Shown piece after piece: positions 26,139-35,137 of a DNA stretch of 64,000 nucleotides. The DNA lies in the NCBI RefSeq assembly GCF_000429645.1, contig NZ_KE386933.1, positions 62,001-126,000 of the forward strand, in the 5' to 3' direction. The position numbers and the translations under genes are program-made. Origin of the DNA: Niveispirillum irakense DSM 11586 (GTDB lineage: Bacteria > Pseudomonadota > Alphaproteobacteria > Azospirillales > Azospirillaceae). Each line of letters starts with the position of its first letter. Position 1 is the stretch's first letter. The notes below the pieces were generated by a model, which saw nothing but the letters and a program-made list of their open reading frames with translations, was not told the origin of the DNA and ran no database searches.

Positions 26139-26612
26139 ATGATGATCGGCATCCGTGCGGCAACCCGTGCGGATGCCGATGTCGTTTGTGCCCTTATCGC
26201 CGCCCTGTCGGCGGAAGAGGGGATGGTGCCGCCGGCGCTGACCCCCGCCCTGTTCCAGCGGCAGGCTTTTGGCCGCAAGCCGCTTTTCACCGCCCTTCTG
26301 GCGGAGCGGCAGGGAAGGGTGGCCGGGCTGGTGCTGCTGACCAGGGGCTATGACAGCCAGTCGGCGGAAGCGGGCCTTGTGGTGGAAAATCTTTATGTGG
26401 AGCCGTTGGCCCGGCGCTGTGGCGTGGGCCGTGCCCTGATGGCCGCCTGTGCCCGGCTGGCGGTGGAGGAGGGGCTGGGCTGGCTGTCCTGGCATGCCCG
26501 CACCCGCAATGTGCGGGCGGCCCTGTTCTACCGCTCACTAGGCGCGCAGACGGAAGGGGTGACGCTGATGGCGCTGAGCGGCCCAGCCTTGACCGCCCTG
26601 TCACAAGACTGA
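26139..26612 (+). CDS. GNAT family N-acetyltransferase
   Basis: An acetyl-CoA-dependent acetyltransferase of 157 residues. It begins IRAATRADADVVCALIAALS, as RimI-like and diamine-type GNATs do. Motif A is VVENLYVEPLARRCGVGRALM, with R-R-x-G-V-G-R as the pyrophosphate loop. Motif B contains NVRAALFYRSLGAQ with the catalytic-region Tyr. The acceptor is not predictable. Lies 21 bases after leuB, so it may be read through from it, and ends at a strong bidirectional terminator. Confidence 0.85.
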   Translation: MMIGIRAATRADADVVCALIAALSAEEGMVPPALTPALFQRQAFGRKPLFTALLAERQGRVAGLVLLTRGYDSQSAEAGLVVENLYVEPLARRCGVGRALMAACARLAVEEGLGWLSWHARTRNVRAALFYRSLGAQTEGVTLMALSGPALTALSQD

Positions 26613-26644
26613 TCCCGCAAGGATCGCCAGACCATATGTTATGA

Positions 26645-26673
26645 AAAAGGGCGCCCCGGTGAGGCGCCCTTTT
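26645..26673. terminator. Bidirectional Rho-independent terminator
   Basis: AAAAGGGCGCC pairs perfectly with GGCGCCCTTTT, with T-runs on both strands, between the convergent GNAT and RND permease genes. Confidence 0.88.
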
Positions 26674-26702
26674 GCGTGGTCGATTGATCGGGTTTCGGTC
26701 GG

Positions 26703-29700
26703 TTACTCCGCTGGAACCTGATGGGGCCCCAGGCCCCGCTCCTGTTCTTCAATCCGGCGGCGGATGCTGCCGATCGGCTGCACGCCCTTGGCGAACATGC
26801 TGTACAGCACCGGGGTGATGAACAGGGACAGCAGGGTGCCGACGCTGACCCCGCCCACGATCACCCAGCCAATGGCCATCCGGCTTTCTGCACCGGCGCC
26901 ATGGGCCAGGGCCAGGGGCATGGCGCCGAAGACGGTGGCGATGGAGGTCATGAGAATCGGGCGCAGGCGCAGGGTAGCGGCCGCGACCACGGCCTCCAGC
27001 AGTTCCTGCCCTTCTTCGCGAAGCTGGTTGGCGAATTCCACGATCATGATCGCGTTCTTCGCGATCAGGCCGATCAGCATGATCAGGCCGATCTGGGTGT
27101 AGGTGTTCAACGACATGCCGGTGAGCTTGATCGCCAGGATGCCCCCCAAGCCCGCGGGCAGCACCGATACCAGGATCATGGCCGGCAGGCGGAAATTCTC
27201 GAACTGGGCGGCCAGCACCAGGAAAGCGACCAGCATCGCCATGCCCAACGCGAAATAGATGGCGCTGGAGGCTTCAAGCTGCAGGCGGGCCGCGCCTTCG
27301 AAATTGACCCGCGCCTCGCCCGGCAGCACCTCTGCTGCGGCGGCCTGAACTTCCCGGATTGCATCGCCCATCGGCGTTCCGCTGGTTAGATTGGCGGTGA
27401 TGGTGATGGAGCGCAGGCGATTATAGCGGTTCAGTTCCGTCGGGGCCGCGATGTCATGCACCCGAATCAGGTTCGCCAGCGGTACCAACTGGCCGGAGCC
27501 GGCCTGGCTGTTGCCGCGCACGAAGATATTGTTCAGGTCACGCGGATTGGCGCGGTCGCCGCTATTGGCCCGCAGCACCACGTCATATTCCTCGCCCCGG
27601 TCCAGATAACGGGTCACCTGCCGTTCGCCCAGCATGGTTTCCAGGGTCGTGCCAATCAGGGTGACGGGCACGCCCAGATCGGCGGCGCGTTCCCGATCCA
27701 CGGTCACGCGGAGTTGGGGCTTGGTCTCGTCATAATCAGCCTGAAAGCCGTTCAGGCCGGGATACTGGCCCAGCCGCGTGATCAGCGTGTCACGCCATTC
27801 GGCCAGTTCTTCGAACGTGTTGCCGCCAATCACGACCTGGATCTGATTGGCATTGCCGCTGCCGCCACCCAGACCGGAGGGCAGGATCGGCACGATGCGG
27901 GCACCGGGGATTGCATCCAGCTTCGGGCGCAGTTCCGCCACCATGGCCAGCACGGATTTGTCGGAGACGCGCTCACTCCACACAGGGGTGCGGGCGATGA
28001 CCATGGCGCGGTTGACACCGGCATTGCCGCCCCAGCCGGGGTTGAGGATGGTCAGTGTGCTGTCCAGCTCGCCATTGTCCAGATAGGGCTTCAGCAGCGC
28101 TTCCACATCGGCCAGCTCCCGCTTGGTGAACTCCAGGCTGGCGCCTTCAGGGGCTGTCAGAGAGATGCGGAACTGGCCGCGATCTTCCGTCGGGGCCAGT
28201 TCGCTGGGCAGGGACAGGGCGATCAGGCCGGTCACAACGATGCTGCCGAACAAGGCCAGGATCACCAGCAGGCGGCTTTTCAAGGCCCCATTCAGCAGGC
28301 TCTGATAGCCGCTTGTCACCCAATCCAGGAACCGTTCGGAATAGCGGAACAGCCCGCGCGCTTCCTGATGACCCTTCAGCATCTTGGAAGAGAGCATGGG
28401 AGACAGGGTCAGCGCCACAAGGCAGGAGAAGGCGATGGCGGCCATCAGCGCGATGGCGAACTCCCGGAACAGACGGCCCTGATCACCCGGCAGCATGGAG
28501 AGCGGTGCAATCACCGCCAGCAGCACCAGGGTGGTGGCGATAACGGCGAAACCGATCTGCCGCGCCCCGCGATAGGCTGCCAGCAGCGGCGGTTCCCCTT
28601 CCTCGATCCGGCGGGAGATGTTTTCCACCACGATGATGGCATCATCCACCACCAGCCCTACGGCCAGCACGAAGGCCAGCAGGGTCAGCACATTGATGGA
28701 AAAGCCCATCGCCGCCATCACCCCGAAGGCGGCGATCATAGAAACGGGAATGGCGACGACAGGGATCACCGTGGCGCGGAAGGTGCGCAGGAACACCCAG
28801 ACAACCAGGATCACCAGCCCGATGGCGACCGCAATGGCGTGGAACACCTCGTAAATCGACTGGCTGATATAGACGGCGTCGTCATTCCGCACTTCCAGGG
28901 CCATGCCGGGCGGCAGCGTGGCGCGGAACTGGTCCAGCATGGCGCGCACGGCCTGTGACACTTCCACTGTATTGGCGGTGGACTGGCGGACAATGCCCAT
29001 GCCGACAGCGTCGCTGCCATTAATGCGGAAACCGCTGCGATCGTCCCGCGGACCGACTTCCACCCGTGCCACATCGCCGATCCGGACCTGGCTCAGCCCG
29101 TCGCTGCGGATCAGGATGCGGGAGAACTGTTCGGGCGTGTTCAGGCGGGTGTCGGTGCGGACGGTGAATTCACGCTGGACACCTTCGATACGGCCGGCCG
29201 GCAATTCGGTATTTTCCCGACGGATGGCGGCTTCGATATCCTGCACCGTCACATCGCGGGCGGCCATGGCGTTGCGGTCCAGCCAGACCCGCATGGCAAA
29301 ATCGCGCCGGCCATTGATGCGCACAGAGGCCACACCTTCCACGGTGCCCAGCGCATCCAGATAGTAGCGATTGACGAAGTCGGTCAGCTCAAGCTGGTTC
29401 ATCCGGTCCGATGACAACGAGATCCACATGATCGGGCTGCTGTCGGCATCGACCTTGCTGACTTCCGGCGGATCGGCTTCTTCCGGCAGATTGTCAGCGA
29501 TGCGGCTGACACGGTCACGGATATCATTGCTGGCAGCATCAATATCGCGGTCGATATTGAACTCCACCGAAACGGAGGAGGAGCCCTCGCGGGAGCGGGA
29601 GCGGATGGTCTTGATGCCCTCGATGCCGTTGATGACGCCTTCGATCCGCTCGGTGATCTCATTATCCACCACCTCGGCGCTGGCGCCGGGATAGCCGGTG

Positions 29701-29843
29701 CTGATCGAGACGATCGGATAATCGATCTTGGGCAGTTCGCGCACGGGCAGCTTCTCGTACCCCAGCACGCCGAACACCACCAGCATCGCGCTGATCACGA
29801 AGGCAAGCACCGGGCGCTGGATCGAGATATCGGAAAGCACCAT
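26703..29843 (-). CDS. RND multidrug efflux permease (AcrB/MexB class)
   Basis: Proton-driven inner-membrane exporter of about 1046 residues with the 12-helix, two-repeat RND layout. The start MVLSDISIQRPVLAFVISAM leads into helix 1. The proton-relay motif is the VDDAIIVVENISRR region in helix 4, with Asp-Asp, preceded by the AFVLAVGLV segment. GLIAKNAIMIVEFANQLREE in helix 10 carries the conserved Lys. Porter-domain sequences lie at about residues 40-330 and 560-860. The DPPEVSKVDADSS and ERAADLGV segments are typical. I used the ATG at 29843; eight further residues are possible. Downstream partner of the adaptor gene; no outer-membrane TolC-type channel is encoded nearby. Confidence 0.94.
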   Translation of the reverse strand: MVLSDISIQRPVLAFVISAMLVVFGVLGYEKLPVRELPKIDYPIVSISTGYPGASAEVVDNEITERIEGVINGIEGIKTIRSRSREGSSSVSVEFNIDRDIDAASNDIRDRVSRIADNLPEEADPPEVSKVDADSSPIMWISLSSDRMNQLELTDFVNRYYLDALGTVEGVASVRINGRRDFAMRVWLDRNAMAARDVTVQDIEAAIRRENTELPAGRIEGVQREFTVRTDTRLNTPEQFSRILIRSDGLSQVRIGDVARVEVGPRDDRSGFRINGSDAVGMGIVRQSTANTVEVSQAVRAMLDQFRATLPPGMALEVRNDDAVYISQSIYEVFHAIAVAIGLVILVVWVFLRTFRATVIPVVAIPVSMIAAFGVMAAMGFSINVLTLLAFVLAVGLVVDDAIIVVENISRRIEEGEPPLLAAYRGARQIGFAVIATTLVLLAVIAPLSMLPGDQGRLFREFAIALMAAIAFSCLVALTLSPMLSSKMLKGHQEARGLFRYSERFLDWVTSGYQSLLNGALKSRLLVILALFGSIVVTGLIALSLPSELAPTEDRGQFRISLTAPEGASLEFTKRELADVEALLKPYLDNGELDSTLTILNPGWGGNAGVNRAMVIARTPVWSERVSDKSVLAMVAELRPKLDAIPGARIVPILPSGLGGGSGNANQIQVVIGGNTFEELAEWRDTLITRLGQYPGLNGFQADYDETKPQLRVTVDRERAADLGVPVTLIGTTLETMLGERQVTRYLDRGEEYDVVLRANSGDRANPRDLNNIFVRGNSQAGSGQLVPLANLIRVHDIAAPTELNRYNRLRSITITANLTSGTPMGDAIREVQAAAAEVLPGEARVNFEGAARLQLEASSAIYFALGMAMLVAFLVLAAQFENFRLPAMILVSVLPAGLGGILAIKLTGMSLNTYTQIGLIMLIGLIAKNAIMIVEFANQLREEGQELLEAVVAAATLRLRPILMTSIATVFGAMPLALAHGAGAESRMAIGWVIVGGVSVGTLLSLFITPVLYSMFAKGVQPIGSIRRRIEEQERGLGPHQVPAE

Positions 29844-29971
29844 GGCCGGTTTCCCACTGGAAGGCATTTGTAAAGAATGGCACCGGGCCGGTGCGCGTTG
29901 CGGCGCCCGTTACCCTGGTGCATATGCGGGGGCGCCGCCACAGGGGGGCGCCGGTAAATCCATCCTGGCGA

Positions 29972-31075
29972 TCAGGTCTGGCTGGGCTGGGCTGCCGTCT
30001 GCGGCGGCACGCCCGTCTCACCGCTGATCTCCACCTTGACCGGCTGGCCTTCGCGGACCTTCTGCACGCCACGGGTGATGACGACCTCGCCACCCTGCAG
30101 GCCGCTGACCACCTCGACCTTGCCATCGCTGCGGGTGCTGATCTTGACCTCCCGGCGTTCCACCCGGTCATTGGCAACCAGATAGACGAACTGCCGGTCG
30201 CCGCTGGGCACCAGCGATTCCTCCGGCACCAGCACCACGTTCGTCCGGTTCTCCAGCGTCAGGCGGACGGTCATGAACATGCCGGGCCGCAGCCGGTTAT
30301 CCGCATTGGGCATCTGGGCAACAGCCGTCACCGTGCGGGTCACGGGATCAATGCGGGTATCGACGGCCGACAGGGCGCCGCTGAAACGCTCGTCGGGGTA
30401 AACCATGGTTTCGGCATTGATTTGCATGCCAGTACGCAGGTCACGCAGCGTCGCTTCCGGTGCGCTGAATTCCAGCTTCATCGTGCTGGTATCATCGATC
30501 GTGGTTACGGGGTCGGCCGGGCGCACCAGCGCGCCGGGGCTGACCTGACGCAGGCCGGTATAGCCGGAAAAGGGTGCGCTGATCGTCAGATCCTGAAGCC
30601 GGGCCTGGGCGGCGCGGACGGCGGCCTCTGCCCCCTGGAGCGACAGGTTCAATTCATCCACCCGGGCCTGGGCGATGGCCTGACGCGGCAACAGCGCCTT
30701 GGACCGCTCCAGCAACTGGGCGGCATTGCGGCGCGCGGCTTCCGCTTCCGCCAGATTGGCGCGGACCTCGGTCGCATCCAGTTCCACCAGTATGGCCCCG
30801 GCTTCCACCTTCTGCCCTTCAGAGAAATTGATCGAGCGGACAATGCCGGCCGTTTTCGCCGTGACGGTCACAGCTTCATTGGCGCGCAAGGTGCCCACAG
30901 CATCAAAGCTGACCTGGATATCGCCCCTCTCGACACGGGCGCCCACAACGGAGACCGCGCGCGTGGCGACCTGATTCTGTTCTCCAGCCCCTTTCGGGGT
31001 GCCGGCGACATACCAGACACCGCCGCCAATGGCGACCAGGGCAACGGCAGAGGCGATTTGAAGTGGCAGGCGCAT
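29972..31075 (-). CDS. RND efflux periplasmic adaptor (membrane fusion protein)
   Basis: Bridges the RND permease to an outer-membrane channel. The 367-residue product has an N-terminal membrane anchor (about residues 3-22) without a lipobox. A lipoyl half-motif GTLRANEAVTVTAKTAGIV comes next, then an alpha-hairpin from about 105 to 160 (LAEAEAARRNAAQLLERSKAL). The second lipoyl half is LQDLTISAPFSGYTGLRQVS. The beta-barrel and membrane-proximal domains follow to GLQGGEVVITRG. The ATG at 31075 starts at the anchor; 58 open codons upstream look non-coding. It precedes the permease by 128 bases, in the usual adaptor-permease order. Confidence 0.92.
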   Translation of the reverse strand: MRLPLQIASAVALVAIGGGVWYVAGTPKGAGEQNQVATRAVSVVGARVERGDIQVSFDAVGTLRANEAVTVTAKTAGIVRSINFSEGQKVEAGAILVELDATEVRANLAEAEAARRNAAQLLERSKALLPRQAIAQARVDELNLSLQGAEAAVRAAQARLQDLTISAPFSGYTGLRQVSPGALVRPADPVTTIDDTSTMKLEFSAPEATLRDLRTGMQINAETMVYPDERFSGALSAVDTRIDPVTRTVTAVAQMPNADNRLRPGMFMTVRLTLENRTNVVLVPEESLVPSGDRQFVYLVANDRVERREVKISTRSDGKVEVVSGLQGGEVVITRGVQKVREGQPVKVEISGETGVPPQTAAQPSQT

Positions 31076-31351
31076 TATCCGTTCCGCATAAGAAATGCCT
31101 TCACCCCCCGAGAGAATACGGGGCCGAAATACCATTGCGATCCTATCGCAACTGGCCAGGAGGGGCTTGTGCAAAAAGCCGATGGCGAATGCCATGCAAT
31201 AGTGGCAGTGCGCCGCCAGTGAGATAGGCACAGGTTGACCACATAGCAACTAGTGGCTCCCACCCCGGCTATCTACCGTCTTATTGTTACAACCCTGTAA
31301 CAGGACGGGCTTTGCGACACTCTTTTACAATTGGGTGCGCGGTGATGCGGA

Positions 31352-31645
31352 TCAGGGCGATGGTGACCACAGATCGGCCAGTTCACGCAGGAAAATCCGG
31401 TCGATGGCGGGATAGCGCGAGGGCATCTCAAGCTCGATCCGGTCCATCAGATCCCGCGCCGCATCCTGGCCGTTGGCTTCGGCGTAAATCATGAACCAGG
31501 CGACATAGGTACGGGCGACAAGGCGCATATCCGCCCCCTCTCCGACTTCCGGCAATACCCAATATCCCATCCTGCCATCGGCTTTATCGCCGACAAAGGG
31601 GAGGCGGGTGATGGGTACTCTGACGGGGTTGGGGGCGACAGGCAT
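31352..31645 (-). CDS. Hypothetical protein
   Basis: A predicted 97-residue protein that I do not recognise. The first third is Pro/Val-rich with VPITRLPFVGDKADGRMGYW, and the last 55 residues are amphipathic helices (VARTYVAWFMIYAEANGQDAARDL, shown in part) ending in LADLWSPSP. The composition is protein-like rather than a shadow, since no gene lies opposite. No ribosome-binding site is clear before the ATG at 31645, and the frame stays open into the CAP gene, so the start is uncertain. The 276 bases from here to the adaptor gene hold no other gene I can support. Confidence 0.45.
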   Translation of the reverse strand: MPVAPNPVRVPITRLPFVGDKADGRMGYWVLPEVGEGADMRLVARTYVAWFMIYAEANGQDAARDLMDRIELEMPSRYPAIDRIFLRELADLWSPSP

Positions 31646-31769
31646 TGATAAGGCGATGGGGGTAGAGTTATTGGCAGCGGTGATTCTGTAACCATATCCG
31701 CCAGGGCCGCGCCATCCTAAACGGCCCGCACTGGAATGCGTCTCCTGAAACCCTAGCCGAAAGGATAGT

Positions 31770-32627
31770 ATGCACGGTCTTGGCCGACGGATCGTCGTCA
31801 CGGGACTGGCGGCCATGGTCGCCGTCCTGCGGACAGGCAGGGTCGGGGCGTCGCCCGCCCTCTCCGACATAGAGGCCTATCGGGATGCGTTCCAGGCCAT
31901 ACCGCCGCGGAGTCCGGCGCAACGGCCGCTGGACCGGGTGGAGGCGGCGGCGATGGCGGCCAGCAACCGGGAACGCACAGCGCAACAGGCCGCCGCCCTG
32001 CCGGAAGACGCGATATTGACGGCGATTGCGCGTTTTTATGCCCAGGCGCTGGCAGATGGCGCGCCCTTTTCCCACACCGATGCCCAGGGGCGCCAAGCGG
32101 GGGAGCGGGTGGCCCTGCTGCATCGCCGCCTTGTCGGCGTCACGGCGGAAAATCTTTATGGCGCCAGCCTGTTCAATCCCGCCCAGGCAGAAAAAGCGGG
32201 GACGGAGGCCGTCCGCCACCTGATGGGATCACCCGGCCATCGCCGCAACCTGCTGGATACGCGGTGGACCCATGCCGGCATGGGCGCGGCGCTGGGGCGC
32301 ACGGGGCTGGTGATCGTTCAGCTTTTCACCGCCCGGGCGGGTTTGCTGCTGACGGAGATGCCGTTGGTGCTGACAGCGGGCACCCCTGTTCCGACCGGAT
32401 GCCAGCAGGCAGCGGCGGGTGGATTTGACGGCGTTGCACTGGTGCCGGCGGGGCGTAACCCCCAGGCATCCGATTTCACATCACCAGGGATGTTGGCCAC
32501 ACCGACAGAGGCAGGTCTCTACCAGGCCTTTTATGCCCATGCCGACCAGGAGATGACGAACGAAAGCGGTCGTTCAGTCATTTTTTCCCTGCATCCGGGA
32601 CCGCTGGTGCAGGTGACGGCCCCCTGA
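31770..32627 (+). CDS. Secreted CAP-domain (SCP/PR-1-like) protein
   Basis: A protein of 285 residues with an N-terminal signal-like segment (VVTGLAAMVAVL, then a basic patch) and a CAP domain over about residues 55-190. The CAP helices are visible in AAMAASNRERTAQ and ILTAIARFYAQALADG. The cleft residues lie in FSHTDAQG, VTAENLYG and SPGHRRNLLDTRWTHAGMGAA, where HTD, EN and H-R-x-N-L-L are the family's conserved positions. A second, unrelated domain follows to the end. Bacterial CAP proteins are secreted or periplasmic and mostly uncharacterised; lipid binding or proteolysis has been proposed for relatives. Confidence 0.82.
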   Translation: MHGLGRRIVVTGLAAMVAVLRTGRVGASPALSDIEAYRDAFQAIPPRSPAQRPLDRVEAAAMAASNRERTAQQAAALPEDAILTAIARFYAQALADGAPFSHTDAQGRQAGERVALLHRRLVGVTAENLYGASLFNPAQAEKAGTEAVRHLMGSPGHRRNLLDTRWTHAGMGAALGRTGLVIVQLFTARAGLLLTEMPLVLTAGTPVPTGCQQAAAGGFDGVALVPAGRNPQASDFTSPGMLATPTEAGLYQAFYAHADQEMTNESGRSVIFSLHPGPLVQVTAP

Positions 32628-32653
32628 CCGGGGGGCGCCATCGGCATGGACGG

Positions 32654-32839
32654 TCAGTGGCCGTGACCGCCGGCGGCCTTGCTCTCTTCCGTCTGGATAT
32701 AGAGGCGGCTGCAATAGGGGCAGGAGGCCTGACCGGTGGGGGCCAGCGGCAGATAGACCAGCGGATGGCCCAGCGGGCCGCCGCCGCCATCGCAGCCGAC
32801 GGTATCGTCGTCGATGTAGATGGTTTCCAGCGGCTGCAT
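32654..32839 (-). CDS. CHCC zinc-finger protein (NDUFS6-like)
   Basis: A 61-residue protein of the zf-CHCC family, the bacterial relative of complex I accessory subunit NDUFS6/NUMM. Metal ligands are visible as VGCDGG, LGHPLVYL and SCPYCSRLY (C, H, C, C). The ATG at 32839 starts MQPLETIYIDDDTVGC; more upstream codons are open but not family sequence. In Alphaproteobacteria it is a conserved stand-alone gene thought to associate with NADH:quinone oxidoreductase. Convergent with the CAP gene. Confidence 0.88.
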   Translation of the reverse strand: MQPLETIYIDDDTVGCDGGGGPLGHPLVYLPLAPTGQASCPYCSRLYIQTEESKAAGGHGH

Positions 32840-33123
32840 GGCGGATCGTTCCTTTGGACGTCTGATCATGGAAAAGGCGATATCGCGCGCATCATACAAG
32901 CGCCAACCGTTTGCGCAAGCGGTGGCGGCGGATGGGAGCGTTCCCGATTTCATGCCCCTGCCGTGCCGCCCCTGTGATGGCGGTCGTATCCTTTACGCTT
33001 CACCGGAGGCACAGTTTGACCAGAGGGCGGCTTGGGTGTACCCCAGATGCAACGCTGTGCAATCTTCCGGCCGCCTGGAACCTTTGTCTTTGTAGTCTGT
33101 GCGCGCCTTAAGGAAATGATGTC

Positions 33124-34128
33124 ATGCCTGATAGTGTAAGCCGGCCGACCGCGGCCGACATGGCCCCGGCAGGCCCGGCCGCCGCCATTGCCATCCGCGA
33201 TCTGCGCAAGACCTATCGCGGCAGCGGCAAGGCCCCGCCCAAGGAAGCGCTGAAGGGCATCAACCTGACCATCCCGCGCGGGTCCATCTATGGGCTGCTG
33301 GGGCCGAACGGGGCGGGCAAAAGCACCACGATCAATATCCTGGCCGGTCTGGTGAACAAGACCAGCGGCACGGCGGAGATCTGGGGCATCGATATCGACA
33401 AGCATCCCCGCTCGGCGCGTGCCGCCATCGGTATTGTGCCGCAGGAACTGAACCTGGACCCGTTCTTCACCCCGCGGGAAATCCTGGACCTTCAGGCCGG
33501 GCTTTATGGCGTGCCCAAGGCGGAACGCCAGACCGACCGGCTGCTGGAGGCGGTGGGGCTGAAGGACAAGGCCAATGCCTATGCCCGCACCCTTTCGGGC
33601 GGCATGCGCCGTCGCCTGATGGTGGCCAAGGCCATGGTCCATGCCCCGCCGGTGCTGGTGCTGGACGAGCCGACGGCCGGCGTGGATGTGGAATTGCGGC
33701 AGAGCCTGTGGGCCTATGTGCGGGAACTGAACCGCGCCGGCACCACGGTGGTGCTGACCACCCATTATCTGGAAGAAGCACAGGAACTTTGCGACACCAT
33801 CGCCATTGTCAATCACGGACAGGTGGTGGCCTGTGACAGCACGGCTGTGCTGCTGGGCCGGCTGGACGCGAAGGAGATGGTGGTGACGCTGGATCAGGAT
33901 ATCGCTGCTGTGCCGACGCAATTTGCCGGCTTCGATGCCAGCCTGGACAACCCGCGCCGCCTGACCATCCGCTATCGCCCCACCCAGACCCGGGTGGCGG
34001 ACCTGCTGGGCGCCATGGCTGCTGCCGGCCTGTCGGTCAAGGATCTGTCCATGGTGGAAAGCGATCTGGAGGATGTGTTCCTGCAACTGACCCGCACACC
34101 GGCTTCTGTGGATGGTGGCCTGCGCTGA
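33124..34128 (+). CDS. ABC transporter ATP-binding protein (multidrug/YadG type)
   Basis: Nucleotide-binding subunit of 334 residues. Walker A is GLLGPNGAGKSTT (about residue 60), the Q-loop is IGIVPQELNLDPFFT, the signature is LSGGMRRRL, Walker B is VLVLDEPTAGVD and the switch His is in TTHYLEEAQELCD. The C-terminal 80 residues form the extra domain found in ABC-2 exporter ATPases. AAGGA precedes the ATG. A permease normally follows such a gene, but here the next gene overlaps by 17 bases and encodes a lipoprotein hydrolase, so the membrane partner must be elsewhere or absent. Confidence 0.92.
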   Translation: MPDSVSRPTAADMAPAGPAAAIAIRDLRKTYRGSGKAPPKEALKGINLTIPRGSIYGLLGPNGAGKSTTINILAGLVNKTSGTAEIWGIDIDKHPRSARAAIGIVPQELNLDPFFTPREILDLQAGLYGVPKAERQTDRLLEAVGLKDKANAYARTLSGGMRRRLMVAKAMVHAPPVLVLDEPTAGVDVELRQSLWAYVRELNRAGTTVVLTTHYLEEAQELCDTIAIVNHGQVVACDSTAVLLGRLDAKEMVVTLDQDIAAVPTQFAGFDASLDNPRRLTIRYRPTQTRVADLLGAMAAAGLSVKDLSMVESDLEDVFLQLTRTPASVDGGLR

Positions 34129-35137
34129 ACCGACAGGGGCGGGCTGGTGGGGCCGGCTGCTGGGGCCGCTGGCCCTGCTGGCCTGCCTGCTGGTGACGGG
34201 GTGCGCCGCCCGGACGGAGATGATCGGTCCCGTCCGGCAGGTGCCTTCCCTGGCCGAAGGGGCGCTTGTCACAACGGATGGCGCAAACCTCCCTTTACGG
34301 CACTGGAGGCCGGAAGGCCCGGTCCGGGCGGTGATTGTCGCCCTGCACGGTTTCAATGATTATTCCAATGCCTTTGATGCGCCGGCGCGTGACTGGGCGG
34401 CCCAGGGCATCGCGACCCTGGCCTATGACCAGCGCGGATTCGGCGCGGCACCGGGCCGGGGGCTTTGGCCCGGCATCAACACGTTGCAGGCCGATCTTCT
34501 GTCCGCTGTCGCCGCCGCCCGCCAGACCTATCCGGGCCTGCCCGTCTTTGTCCTGGGGGAAAGCATGGGCGGGGCGGTGGCCGCGACCACCTTTGCCGGG
34601 GCGCCCCTGCCGGATGGGGTGGGCGGGCTGATCCTGTCTGCGCCGGCGGTGTGGAGCCGCGCCACCATGCCCTTCTATCAGCGCTGGGCGCTGGCGGTTG
34701 GGGGCTGGCTGTTCCCCGATATGGCCCTGACCCCACCCAAGGGGCTGAAAATCCAGGCTTCCGACAATATCGAGATGCTGCGCGCGCTGGGCCGTGACCC
34801 GATGATGATCCGCGCCACCCGGATTGATGCCATGCGCGGGCTGACCGACCTGATGGATCAGGCCATGGCGTCGATGGCAAGGCTGCCATCCCCCACCCTG
34901 GTGCTTTATGGCCGGAACGAACAGGTGATCCCGCCGCTGGCCGTGACGACGGCCCTGCATCGCATCCCGTCGGGAGAAGGGGTGCGGGTGCTGCGCTATC
35001 CCGATGGCTGGCATCTGCTGCTGCGCGACCTGAAGGCTGATATCGTTCGGGGCGATGTGGCAGCCTTCGTCACCGATCCGGGCGGGCCGCTGCCCAGTGG
35101 TTTGCGCATCACCCCTGTTTCGATGGTGGAATCATGA
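34112..35137 (+). CDS. Alpha/beta hydrolase lipoprotein (lysophospholipase-like)
   Basis: A serine hydrolase of 341 residues related to monoacylglycerol lipases/lysophospholipases. The N-terminus has a lipoprotein signal, LLACLLVTGC, with lipidation expected at that Cys (about residue 31). HG oxyanion motif ALHGFNDYS, nucleophile elbow GESMGGAV, the Asp in LVLYGRNEQVIPP (less certain) and the His in YPDGWHLLLRD give a plausible triad. It starts inside the end of the ABC ATPase gene and ends as ATGA with the YdjC gene. Substrate unknown; membrane lipids are likely from the family. Confidence 0.88.
   Translation: MVACAEPTGAGWWGRLLGPLALLACLLVTGCAARTEMIGPVRQVPSLAEGALVTTDGANLPLRHWRPEGPVRAVIVALHGFNDYSNAFDAPARDWAAQGIATLAYDQRGFGAAPGRGLWPGINTLQADLLSAVAAARQTYPGLPVFVLGESMGGAVAATTFAGAPLPDGVGGLILSAPAVWSRATMPFYQRWALAVGGWLFPDMALTPPKGLKIQASDNIEMLRALGRDPMMIRATRIDAMRGLTDLMDQAMASMARLPSPTLVLYGRNEQVIPPLAVTTALHRIPSGEGVRVLRYPDGWHLLLRDLKADIVRGDVAAFVTDPGGPLPSGLRITPVSMVES

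Noticed and set aside
24534-26495. A 653-codon minus-strand open frame opposite leuD/leuB
   Set aside because: Antisense shadow of two enzymes with complete active sites.
27456-28958. A 500-codon plus-strand frame inside the RND permease
   Set aside because: Low-complexity His/Gln/Gly composition, no ribosome-binding site, opposite a well-conserved permease.
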